Assembly (NCBI GenBank): GCA_024760525.1
Contig: CP060499.1
Location: forward strand, 3,431,501 to 3,495,500
DNA: 64,000 nt
Source of the DNA: Nitrospira sp.
GTDB lineage: Bacteria > Nitrospirota > Nitrospiria > Nitrospirales > Nitrospiraceae
Reading direction: 5' to 3'
The stretch's first letter is position 1. Each line of letters begins with the position of its first letter. Shown piece after piece: positions 41,451 through 49,242 of this stretch. The notes under the pieces were generated by a model that saw only the letters and a program-made list of their open reading frames with translations, was not told the DNA's origin and searched no databases. The translations under genes were made by a program, and so were the position numbers.

Positions 41451-42571
41451 TGCGTATCATTCTCGTTCTCGCGTGGCTGCTCCTGAGTCTTCCCGCATGG
41501 GCTCATAAGCCCAGCGACAGCTATCTCTCGATGTCTGTTCAGAATGATCGCGTTGAGGGGCAGTGGAATATCGCCTTACGCGATCTCGACAACGCGATCG
41601 GATTAGATAGCGACGGAAGCGGAGAAATTACCTGGGGAGAGGTTCGGAACAAGCATGGCGAGATCGGCACCTACGCACTCTCTCATCTTGTCCTATCGGC
41701 CGACCAACAACCTTGCAAGACTGAGCTGTCGGAGCAGCTCATCGATCATCACACCGATGGAGCCTATTCAGTCCTGCGTTTCCGTTCCGATTGCGGCGGA
41801 CCCATCGAACGGCTTCACGTCGAGTACCGGCTTCTGTTCGACATCGACGCTCAGCATAAAGGACTCTTGCGTCTGACACAGGGCGGACACACCAGCACCG
41901 CCATTTTCAGCCGGGACTTACCGGAACAGGAATTCTCCGTCGCTGAACAGTCACGTTGGACCGAGGGCATTCAGTTCATTCGCGAGGGCATCTGGCACAT
42001 CTGGCTGGGGTTCGATCATGTCTTGTTCTTGCTTGCCCTCTTGCTTCCTGCGGTGTTGATTCGAGTCGAAAATCGCTGGCAAGCATCGGCTGACTTTTCA
42101 TCGGTCTTGTGGAATGTCGTCAGCATCGTCACGGCGTTTACTGTCGCCCATTCCCTCACACTGAGCCTAGCTGCGCTAGATGTCGTCCACTTACCATCAC
42201 GATTGGTGGAATCGACCATCGCCGTCTCGGTTGTACTCGCCGCACTTGGCAATCTCCATCCGCTGATGACACATCGCCGTTGGATGATTGCATTTGGATT
42301 CGGCCTTATTCACGGATTCGGATTCGCAGCGGTCCTCACGGATCTCGGGTTGCCCCACCATTCACTATTGCTGAGTCTGGTCAGCTTCAACATAGGGGTC
42401 GAACTCGGCCAGCTCGTTATCGTCGCCGCGTTCTTACCACTGGCCTACCTACTCCGCCACTCATGGTCATATCCGAGGCTGGTGCTCATCGGGGGTTCGT
42501 GGGCGGTGATTGCCATCGCGCTCGTCTGGTTCACCGAACGAGTTTTCGATCTCCAGCTGTTTCCCCTTTAG
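41450..42571 (+). CDS. HupE/UreJ-family membrane protein with an N-terminal EF-hand-like loop
   Basis: 373 aa. After a signal peptide (ends LPAWA) comes a periplasmic domain of ~160 residues. It carries a calcium-loop motif at D53-x-D55-x-S57-x-E59-I-x-x-x-E64. The C-terminal half has six or seven helices of the HupE_UreJ_2 type, beginning IWHIWLGFDHVLFLLALL, where the His and Asp are the family nickel/metal-site candidates. HupE/UreJ proteins are proposed nickel or cobalt permeases. The genes ahead of it are DUF4331 and TPR. A metal link fits the nearby nikR cluster, but this is inference. Confidence 0.85.
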   Translation: MRIILVLAWLLLSLPAWAHKPSDSYLSMSVQNDRVEGQWNIALRDLDNAIGLDSDGSGEITWGEVRNKHGEIGTYALSHLVLSADQQPCKTELSEQLIDHHTDGAYSVLRFRSDCGGPIERLHVEYRLLFDIDAQHKGLLRLTQGGHTSTAIFSRDLPEQEFSVAEQSRWTEGIQFIREGIWHIWLGFDHVLFLLALLLPAVLIRVENRWQASADFSSVLWNVVSIVTAFTVAHSLTLSLAALDVVHLPSRLVESTIAVSVVLAALGNLHPLMTHRRWMIAFGFGLIHGFGFAAVLTDLGLPHHSLLLSLVSFNIGVELGQLVIVAAFLPLAYLLRHSWSYPRLVLIGGSWAVIAIALVWFTERVFDLQLFPL

Positions 42572-42618
42572 CCGGTTACTAAGACCCGCGCTTTAGGAAA
42601 GCTTCCTCATCGCTCTCT

Positions 42619-42722
42619 TCAAGCCTACTCAACCTCATTCAGGCCAAGCCTATCCAATAGTTAGACGAGATCTCAATTTTGGCTGGGATAGGTCTGAGCG
42701 GGGTGGAGTGAGGTGGGCTTGA
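42619..42722. repeat. Large imperfect inverted repeat (37-nt arms)
   Basis: 42619-42655 and 42686-42722 are imperfect reverse complements around 30 bases. By eye about 24 of 37 positions match, with perfect 7-base ends (TCAAGCC and CCTATCC). It lies 48 bases after the HupE stop. It could form a long RNA stem or be the end of a decayed mobile element. Confidence 0.45.
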
Positions 42723-42804
42723 GCACAAGATGAGCACAATCGGCTGGGGTGAACCCCTTGGATGAGACAGTTTGGAATTAAGCGTTGGCCGGGGAGTGTT
42801 TGGC

Positions 42805-43278
42805 TCATCCGTCTTCTTGAGCTCTCCTCTTCCTGTCGAGTGCTATGTGAATACTCCCGGCTACCACATGCTGCACCAAGTTATAAAAGATGATGGGAAC
42901 CATGACGCGGGGGTAGGCGGCCAGCACGAGCGAGGCCAATACGAGGCCTGTTCCGTTGTTATTCATTCCCAGTCCATACATAAGGACGTTGGCGACCAAC
43001 CCGGTCATCAAGAGCCATTTGTGATCAAAGAGTGCTTTCAGGTGAGCTGCTTTCAGCCCGAGCCCGGCATTGAACATGAGGATTGCAAGGAGAACCAAGA
43101 GAACCGAGATGGGGGTCCCCGTTCCGGAGAATGAAAGGGTGCCAAAAGAGATCTGTCTGATCGCAAGCCCTGGCCTGGGATAGACCGCAGCCAGCGCATA
43201 GACACCGAGGAGGAACTAGAGGAGGTGATGATGTACGAGCTGAGACAGGCCAAGAAATGTAAATTTCCTCGCTTCCAT
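42805..43278 (-). pseudogene. Broken bile-acid:sodium symporter (BASS) family gene
   Basis: The reading frame starts at ATG 43278 (MEARKFTFLG) and continues with BASS-like text, but codon 21 is an in-frame TAG (43216-43218). It then runs on as FLLGVYALAAVYP, the N-terminal helix, and as MFNAGLGLKAAHLKALF. It jumps straight to GMNNNGTGLVLASLVLAAYP and IIFYNLVQHVVAG, which belong to helices 8-10 of the family. About half of the ~300 residues are missing internally. A premature stop and an internal deletion in one frame show a decayed gene, not an active transporter. Confidence 0.72.
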
Positions 43279-43594
43279 CTCCTCATGCCTCTGGCATCGA
43301 AGTCTCAGTGAGGATAACGATCCTGGCAAGAGATATCGAAAAGAGATTTTCTAGACTCAATTTTCAATCTGCAAGGGTGAATCCAAAAACCTCTGCTATG
43401 CCTGTCATCGTGAAAGCACTAAATATTGAGGCTGTGATGGTTTATAGGAGTGGCTCAAGAACACTGATTTGGGACTATGCCAGATAATCTAAAGGTAGAT
43501 CGAGCTGAAATAGCTACATAGCAACTGCAGACTTTTCTCCAGGGTCAAGGGCCGGCGGCTGTTGGCTCTAGTGCGGTGGGAGGCGTCTTGTCGC
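43279..43594. other. Intergenic stretch without supported gene
   Basis: 316 bases, noticeably more AT-rich than the surroundings. No frame with a domain, SD or signal peptide was seen; nothing recognised. Confidence 0.4.
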
Positions 43595-44215
43595 TCATCG
43601 AGCAGGCGACCACCGGAAACGGAAATACATGAACCGCTGTTCGGATTCCCACGGAGTAAGATGTGTCTCTCGCCGAACCTCCTGCAGAGTGAACTCTGAC
43701 CCCAACTCCATGATGAGGGTTTGCTCATCGTAGCGCATGACAGCGAGGTCACTGCATTGTGGTGGCCCATCCACCGCAAAGGTGGCAACAATAACCGTGC
43801 CGCCCGGCTGCAAGGTGCGTCGCAATGCCGCAACGTATCCGCGCCGGTCTTTCGGAGCTATCAGAAAATGGAATACTGCCCGGTCGTGCCAGAGGCCAAA
43901 GCGATGCGGAGGCTCGAACGTGGTCACGTCAGTTTCAAACCACTCCACATCAGCGGCTCGGGCCCCGAGGCGAGCGCGGGTCTGAGTCAGCACGTCTCCG
44001 GACACATCGAGCACAGCGAGCTGGGTGTACCCGGCATCAAGCAGGCAGTCAATGAGTATGGATGCCCCACCGCCAACGTCGATAACTCCGGCATCCTTGC
44101 GCAACCCTGACGCGGTGATGAGCGCCAGTGAAAGCTCAGGGCGGCGCTGATACCAGCTCACATCCTGCGCCCCCTTAGTCTGATAAACGTGGTTCCAGTG
44201 TTGTTGACGGTTCAT
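43595..44215 (-). CDS. Class I SAM-dependent methyltransferase
   Basis: 206 aa. The Rossmann motif I is VIDVGGGASILIDCLL, followed by the acidic motif II LAVLDVSGDVL and motif III around WFETDVTTFEP, then LQPGGTVIVATFA. The N-terminus (HWNHVYQTKGAQDVSWYQ) is common in small-molecule methyltransferases of the thiopurine or tellurite-resistance type. It would methylate a small or toxic compound using S-adenosylmethionine in the cytoplasm. Isolated gene; substrate unknown. It is next to decayed DNA, so it may be part of an acquired segment. Confidence 0.83.
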   Translation of the reverse strand: MNRQQHWNHVYQTKGAQDVSWYQRRPELSLALITASGLRKDAGVIDVGGGASILIDCLLDAGYTQLAVLDVSGDVLTQTRARLGARAADVEWFETDVTTFEPPHRFGLWHDRAVFHFLIAPKDRRGYVAALRRTLQPGGTVIVATFAVDGPPQCSDLAVMRYDEQTLIMELGSEFTLQEVRRETHLTPWESEQRFMYFRFRWSPAR

Positions 44216-44401
44216 GTGCGTGCCAAAGCGTTACTGTTTGAACCCTAAGAGACTGGTCGATAGTCACAGAGAAATCAAGATGAAGGGTTGGGATTACCTG
44301 GGAGGATTATGAACGCTGCCTCAAATGGCTCTGTAAAGCTCCTTATTCGTAACGAATCATTTCTACGCTCCAAGTCCAACGCATCACTGCGCTTCATGAC
44401 A

Positions 44402-44458
44402 TCAGCCGACCACTTGCGGCCGCTTTTTCGGACGCGGTTTCTTGGTTTTCTGAGCCAT
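44402..44458 (-). CDS. Candidate 18-aa basic microprotein
   Basis: The frame MAQKTKKPRPKKRPQVVG is preceded by GGAGG five bases before its ATG, an unusually good SD. Half the residues are Lys, Arg or Pro, as in tiny ribosome- or nucleic-acid-associated peptides. It lies alone in the 420-base gap between the methyltransferase and HtrA genes (44216-44635), in which nothing else is supported. Chance cannot be excluded for so short a frame. Confidence 0.35.
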   Translation of the reverse strand: MAQKTKKPRPKKRPQVVG

Positions 44459-44635
44459 CGGAACCTCCGTTCAACTGGTCCCGTTAGTCAATCTTGGCGG
44501 TCGGCGGACGGAACGACCAAGGCACGCTCCTGCTCCTCATCATAATAACTCCGAGGATATGCGACGATACCGCAGGAATTCCCTAGCTGAGTTCCCGCCG
44601 TACCGATTTCTTGATGACAGGGACAAGCAGGACGA

Positions 44636-46048
44636 TTACTCGCCCTGTATCGGGACGTACATGACGTTCCCCTGTCGATTCACGAGCAGGAGGGCGAGAT
44701 CGGTAGGTCTCAGTGGATCGGCAAGACGCTGAAAGGTCGTGAAGTTGTTGACAGGTTGCCGATTGAGCTCCAAAACGACATCGCCGGGTTGCAGCCCCGA
44801 GGTTTCGGCCAAGCTGCCTTCCTCGATATCCGTCACAACCACCCCGTTATTTACGGGTAAATCCATCTGTCGCGCCAAAGGAGGAGTCACGTCATCGAAG
44901 ACCACTCCGGAGAGCGGATGGACCGTCGACACGGCCGCTGAGGCGGCCTGGCTTTTCTTTGCACGTTCACGCGGCGCTTCCTGAATGACCAAATCGGCCT
45001 GATATTGCTTCCCGTCACGAATGAGATCCAAGCGGTGCTTGCTGCCGATGGATGATTGCGCCACCAGGTTCCGCAGCTGACCGCTATCCATAATATCTCG
45101 CCCGTCGAAGCGCACCACCACATCGCCTCGTTTCAAACCGGCTCGCTCGGCAGAGCCCTTGGAGTGTACATCGGTCACGATCGCGCCCTTGACATCCGGA
45201 AGCCGAAACAGTTTTCCAAGCGACGGACTGACGTCTTGTGTCGAAGCTCCCAGAAATCCGCGCACCACGCGGCCCGTCTTGATGAGGCTCTGCATGGCGG
45301 CACGGGCCATGTTACTGGGGATCGCGAACCCGACCCCCACGCTGCCGCCGGTCGGACTTGCGATCGCCGTATTGATGCCGATCAGTTCGCCGTGGATGTT
45401 GACCAAGGCTCCGCCGGAATTCCCAGGGTTGATCGGCGCATCTGTTTGGATGAAATCTTCGAAATCCGCCACACCCACATCCGCGCGGCCGACCGCGCTC
45501 ACGATGCCGAAGGTGACGGTACGGCTCAATCCCAGAGGGTTACCGATAGCGAGCACGAAGTCGCCGACGGCGAGGTGACTCGAGTCTCCCCAGACCGCCG
45601 ATGGAAGATTCGAGGCTTGAATCTTGACGACCGCGACGTCGGTCTTCGGATCGGTCGCGACGACTTTTCCCTTATACTGACGCCGATCCGCCAAGATCAC
45701 CTCCACGTCGACGGCATCGGCCACCACATGGTTGTTCGTCACGATGTATCCATCCGCCGAGACGATCACACCGGAACCTTGCCCATACTGTCGGCGGGTC
45801 GGAGGCTCTTTGAACAGCCCGAACGGCAACGCTTCGTCGCTGAAGGCTTGGTCGCGCACCATGACGGTCGACGCGATGCTCACCACCGCCGGAATGACCT
45901 TACTGGCCGTACCTTTGACTTGGCTCTGTAAATCGTGTCCGTTCGTCGCAGGAATTTGTTGGGTGGCGGCAAGGCCCGAACCCGGAACCACCAGACTGAC
46001 CAGAAATCCCCAGACGGCAAGCGGCATCACAAACCCACTGTTTCTCAC
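44636..46048 (-). CDS. HtrA/DegQ-type periplasmic serine protease
   Basis: 470 aa from the GTG at 46048, which has an AGAGAGG SD; the open frame to 46273 is not needed. Signal peptide core is PLAVWGFLVSLVVPGSG. The trypsin-like domain has the full triad H107 (TNNHVV), D137 (KTDVAVVKI) and S211 (NPGNSGGAL). Two PDZ domains follow, each with a GSAERAGLKRGDVV or GSLAETSGLQPGDVV block. It degrades or chaperones misfolded envelope proteins. Normal length for DegQ/DegP. No two-component partner adjoins. Confidence 0.92.
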   Translation of the reverse strand: MRNSGFVMPLAVWGFLVSLVVPGSGLAATQQIPATNGHDLQSQVKGTASKVIPAVVSIASTVMVRDQAFSDEALPFGLFKEPPTRRQYGQGSGVIVSADGYIVTNNHVVADAVDVEVILADRRQYKGKVVATDPKTDVAVVKIQASNLPSAVWGDSSHLAVGDFVLAIGNPLGLSRTVTFGIVSAVGRADVGVADFEDFIQTDAPINPGNSGGALVNIHGELIGINTAIASPTGGSVGVGFAIPSNMARAAMQSLIKTGRVVRGFLGASTQDVSPSLGKLFRLPDVKGAIVTDVHSKGSAERAGLKRGDVVVRFDGRDIMDSGQLRNLVAQSSIGSKHRLDLIRDGKQYQADLVIQEAPRERAKKSQAASAAVSTVHPLSGVVFDDVTPPLARQMDLPVNNGVVVTDIEEGSLAETSGLQPGDVVLELNRQPVNNFTTFQRLADPLRPTDLALLLVNRQGNVMYVPIQGE

Positions 46049-46382
46049 CAAGATGCCTCTCTTGTTCGGGCGTGTGTGCTGAGCTTTGAGAGACGCCATG
46101 CGCCAGCCTATCATGCAGACCAAGCCCGCGCATTCATATTCGATATGACATCTTGCAAATGTATGCTTTCTTGCCAACGCATCGTATGTCTCCCCACTGA
46201 CAAGATAGTACCCAGCGTCAGGCAGCCTGTAAATACTGCGCGAGCTTCGCGCTAACACCAGCCGTTCCGGCACCCAGGTGACACTTGGGCGGCGGGCGGG
46301 CTATTGTGTTACGATCACATGCCACAGTCTCTTTCTTCGTTAACTCTTGTATGAAGCCGACTTGTAGCTAAAGGGGTAGAAG
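46049..46382. other. Divergent intergenic region with a near-palindrome
   Basis: 334 bases between divergent htrA-type and secreted-protein genes. CCCAGGTG (46273-46280) and CACTTGGG (46282-46289) make a 17-base near-palindrome with one mismatch, a possible operator for either gene. No gene is supported here. Confidence 0.4.
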
Positions 46383-47123
46383 ATGCCACGTCTCGCCGCG
46401 AACTTCATTACCCTCCCTGTGCTGATAACTGCGTCAGCAATTCTTGTCTCACCTGGACATACCGAAGAAGGCAAATTCGGAACCCCGAAGGGGGATGAAG
46501 GCACCAGGATTTTCAAAGCCATGGAGCACCCTCATTATTCGGGGGAGTTTCGCATCAAAGGCGATCGGGCAACCCTCATCGGGAGCATGAACGACACTGC
46601 GCCTTGGGACCATCTCGATTATGCAGGCAAGCATCTGAATCCTGTGAAAGGGACGATCGAGATCGAGGTAAACGAACACACCAACACCGGTCGGGTGGTG
46701 GCCGAATTTGTCGAAGGCAGTGATCGGTATCGCATCGTCTTTGATCGGTTTGCCGCAAAAGCACCGTTCCAGGATGGAGGCATTGCCACCCGAATCTACG
46801 AACATGGGGATTCGAACCATGGCGATCCGCTGTACCCGAAAACCTGGTTGTACTTGGGCGGGTGGGGCACGGGGACGATGTTTAAGAACGACCAAGTCCT
46901 CTACCAAGACTATGACGCGCACTTCATGGTCATGGAGCGTTCTCGCGACCCCAAGACCCATGAAGTCCGATACCCGATCAAACGCACCTTACCCGGTGGC
47001 GAAACCGATCCCGCCGGGATGGAGATCGATCTCTGGGTACGGTCTAAGGAACAAAACACGAACAACTTTCCTCCCTTCGAGACCTTTGTCCATCTCTGCT
47101 GGGAAGAAGTGACCTGGCGATAA
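46383..47123 (+). CDS. Secreted protein of unknown function (246 aa)
   Basis: SD AAGGGG precedes the ATG. Signal peptide core is FITLPVLITASAILVS. The mature part is beta-rich with many aromatic and charged residues (YSGEFRIKGDRATLIGSMND, GTIEIEVNEHTNTGRVVAEF). It ends with FPPFETFVHLCWEEVTWR, which holds the only Cys. I do not recognise the family. A single-domain periplasmic or secreted beta protein is the best description. Downstream lies a ynfA remnant on the opposite strand. Confidence 0.68.
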   Translation: MPRLAANFITLPVLITASAILVSPGHTEEGKFGTPKGDEGTRIFKAMEHPHYSGEFRIKGDRATLIGSMNDTAPWDHLDYAGKHLNPVKGTIEIEVNEHTNTGRVVAEFVEGSDRYRIVFDRFAAKAPFQDGGIATRIYEHGDSNHGDPLYPKTWLYLGGWGTGTMFKNDQVLYQDYDAHFMVMERSRDPKTHEVRYPIKRTLPGGETDPAGMEIDLWVRSKEQNTNNFPPFETFVHLCWEEVTWR

Positions 47124-47193
47124 GTACAAGAGGATTGCGGGAATGAGGGAAAAAGCGTTTGAATGCGCCCAGCACGCCAAGAGGTGATCGCTT

Positions 47194-47282
47194 TTACGCG
47201 GTCGGGCGAGGCGCATACATGATGACGGTCATGCCCACAAAACACACGATGCCTCCTATGATGTCGAATCGGTCCGGGCGAG
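47194..47282 (-). pseudogene. 3'-end remnant of a second ynfA gene
   Basis: The minus-strand frame reads RPDRFDIIGGIVCFVG then MTVIMYAPRPTA and a stop at 47194. That is the last ~28 codons of the YnfA family protein encoded intact at 53.9-54.3 kb. A 73-base core (47210-47282) matches 53942-54014 with 7 differences. The upstream part of the gene is missing. Confidence 0.75.
47210..47282. repeat. Direct repeat copy 1 (ynfA 3' end)
   Basis: 73-base copy, in the same orientation as 53942-54014, with 66 of 73 bases identical by eye. The two copies bracket the 6.7-kb segment holding the duplicated cassette, NhaD and decayed genes. Confidence 0.75.
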
Positions 47283-47750
47283 TCTGAATCCTACCTCGAC
47301 AATTGTTATTGTCGAATGATTGAACGAAGTACCTAGCCTTATGAAGTATGAAGAGGGCTGGGGAATTGATTGTTAAGGCTGTCCATCTCCTCAGGCAAGG
47401 TAAAGCCGTATCGTTTCATCACAGATCGTGGTGGTGTCAAGGCGGAGGCTGAAATAAGAGGAGAAGTCGACCGGCACGAGCACGCGCTGATTTCATGTCT
47501 TCGGGAGACTCTTAGCAAGGACTGTACACGAATCCCTTTCTGACCCACGCCCAACATGTTCAGTGAGCCGAGTGGCTGAGCGTCGCATGCAGCGTTGAAT
47601 GCCAACTGATGGAATTGATCCTCAAGGCACGACTATTTTGCAACATAGCGCTTCCCCTTGCTAGTGGCGAGCAGATTGCGTTTCCTCTGCCCTCGGACTT
47701 TCGCACGCTGTCAACACGTTCGTCGAAGGTATCAAAGGCCCGTGCGTATG
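47283..47750. other. Intergenic stretch without supported gene
   Basis: About 470 bases. Short frames exist on both strands but none has an SD, domain or signal peptide. It may be decayed coding DNA next to the ynfA remnant. Confidence 0.4.
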
Positions 47751-48250
47751 GCTGGAATCGAACGGAGACATTATGTAGAATGCTCCACTATTAGATCTGA
47801 AATCATTGAGGAGTATTGGGGTGCCTTACGAGAACCCAAAACTCTTGCTGCCGGGTGACGATAGGAATCGAGCAATTATGTTTTCCAGCGGTGGCGGCCG
47901 TTCTTCTCGTAGCGTGCACAGTGCGTTCCTGATTCTGTTTCTCTGTCTCTGCGTCGTTTTTCAAATGTTGGGAGTGCCTGCGACTCTCTTGGATCTTGAA
48001 GGTTCCGCCGATCTCATCGCCGCCGCAGCTCTGGAAGGGTTCTCTCTTCCCCCGAATGCACCCGCTTCGCCCGTCCAACACGGATCGAGAATGCTCTCTG
48101 ACGTGCCCTTGACAGTTGCTGCTGCGGTTCAACCGAATTCCCTCTTTCATCCTCCACGTATCTAGTTTCTGACACATTCCAATCGCTGGCCAGCCTGGGT
48201 TATGTGGAGTGCACAACGGCCAGACACCACCGCATTCAATCGGTGCGAGC
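47751..48250 (+). repeat. Duplicated segment, copy A
   Basis: Clear DNA similarity to 51652-52155: the shared text includes TATGTAGAATG, TTAGATCT and ATTGAGGAG upstream of the first small gene, the gene itself, and ACACATTCCA with GACACCACCGCA after it. Downstream, copy A has an extra ~310 bases (containing a 62-aa frame) before the second gene of the cassette. Confidence 0.75.
47878..48165 (+). CDS. Small single-helix membrane or secreted protein, cassette gene 1, copy A
   Basis: 95 aa from the ATG at 47878. One hydrophobic segment (SAFLILFLCLCVVFQMLG) follows a short Ser/Arg-rich start, then the conserved block LLDLEGSADL and ALEGFSLPPN, and a shared ending PNSLFHPP. It could be an anchored protein or one with a cleaved signal. 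Its paralogue at 51780 keeps the same blocks while the regions between have drifted, which suggests the protein is selected. Not recognised in any family I know. Confidence 0.6.
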   Translation: MFSSGGGRSSRSVHSAFLILFLCLCVVFQMLGVPATLLDLEGSADLIAAAALEGFSLPPNAPASPVQHGSRMLSDVPLTVAAAVQPNSLFHPPRI

Positions 48251-48380
48251 GTCGTGGCAAGCCTGCGTGCAGGCAATGCTCTGTCTTCGGGGCATCCACC
48301 TCTCGACTGCGACGTTTCTCCCGCAGGAATCAAGCGGTTCCTTGACCTGGAGGAAGGAGACGAGTTGAAGGAAATAGATC

Positions 48381-48569
48381 ATGGATAACATCGTACAGCT
48401 GAATCAGGATCTCCACCTCAACATTACGGATGCGGTGAAGATCGAGACCCATGGCAAGAACTTCCGCATCTCGATGAGGAATGGCAATGGAGTCCTCGCC
48501 GAATACTATTGTCGTCCGGAGGCCCCCGGGTATCACAAACTGAAGGTGCCCCTCACGAAAGCAAAATAG
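48381..48569 (+). CDS. Small protein of unknown function (62 aa), unique to copy A
   Basis: ATG at 48381 after a GAAGGA SD at about nine bases. Soluble, mixed charge, containing LHLNITDAVKIETHGKNF and a C-terminal KLKVPLTKAK. There is no counterpart in copy B, where only 146 bases separate the two cassette genes. No family recognised; moderate coding character only. Confidence 0.45.
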   Translation: MDNIVQLNQDLHLNITDAVKIETHGKNFRISMRNGNGVLAEYYCRPEAPGYHKLKVPLTKAK

Positions 48570-48625
48570 CCTGCGCCTGTCTTCATCAGGCACGTGTTTG
48601 CTGTCTACGTAACGGAGAAACGATC

Positions 48626-48853
48626 ATGACCGCATTTTCCTATAAAGGACGGTCCATCCAACTATGGCCTGGCTTGAAAGATGATGGGACATGGCTATGC
48701 CGCTACCTCATTATTGAAACTGGGAAAATCACTTCGGGTTTAATCCACCCTGACGCCTACTTTTCCACGCGCAGAGAGGCGGAAGCGGCCGCATTGAAAG
48801 CGGCGCAAGACGTGATCGATGCGCGTGACCCCCCCGGCACACCGATCATGTGA
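48626..48853 (+). CDS. Small protein, cassette gene 2, copy A (75 aa)
   Basis: ATG at 48626 after GGAG at eight bases; the frame reaching 48509 is rejected. The chain opens YKGRSIQLWPGLKDDGTW, followed by CRYLIIE, and ends with a helix AEAAALKAAQDVIDARDPP. It is clearly related to the 77-residue protein at 52217 and more distantly to the one at 52529. The layout suggests a small alpha/beta domain with a strand-rich first half and an Ala-rich helix. Cytoplasmic; function unknown. Confidence 0.65.
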   Translation: MTAFSYKGRSIQLWPGLKDDGTWLCRYLIIETGKITSGLIHPDAYFSTRREAEAAALKAAQDVIDARDPPGTPIM

Positions 48854-48882
48854 TCGCTGATGACGCACCATACTGAGAGAGG

Positions 48883-49231
48883 ATGCCTCACGTGCAAGAT
48901 GATATTGCGGAAAAGATCAGCATCATACAGAAGTGCCTGGCCAAATCCTTTGTTGTGCTCACTCCTAAGGTCTGGTGAACTCTGGATTTTTACTACGGGC
49001 GCAGCGCACTTCGAGTTTGGGTTCTTTCGCCCTGTCATGGAAGCGATGCGCCTGCAACAGCTTAAGCCATTCATGGAAACCGAGGTCCTGCCGATGATGC
49101 TGCAAAACCCAAGACAAATGATCTACTTTGGGATCGATGGCCTCAGTGTTCGAGAACGAACTCCACATGACCTGCGCTTGCGCTATGTAGTTCCGTACCT
49201 AACCCCATTTTTGTTTAGAGTTACGGCATGA
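48883..49231 (+). pseudogene. Probable frameshifted gene of unknown function
   Basis: A frame from ATG 48883 (MPHVQDDIAEKISIIQKC, then VVLTPK) meets TGA at 48976. The second frame continues right at that point with SGELWIFTTGAAHFEFG and MEAMRLQQLKPFME and runs to 49231. Joining them gives one ~115-residue protein, so a one-base shift near 48970 is likely. I do not recognise the family. A sequencing error could also explain it. Confidence 0.45.
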
Positions 49232-49242
49232 GAGGACATGAG

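Noticed and set aside
44288..44545. 85-residue plus-strand frame between the methyltransferase and HtrA genes
   Set aside because: No SD, motif or signal peptide; it overlaps the better-supported minus-strand microprotein.
47751..47775. GAATCGAACG resembling the complement of a tRNA T-loop
   Set aside because: No acceptor stem or anticodon arm could be built around it; the same text recurs at 51655 as part of the duplicated leader.
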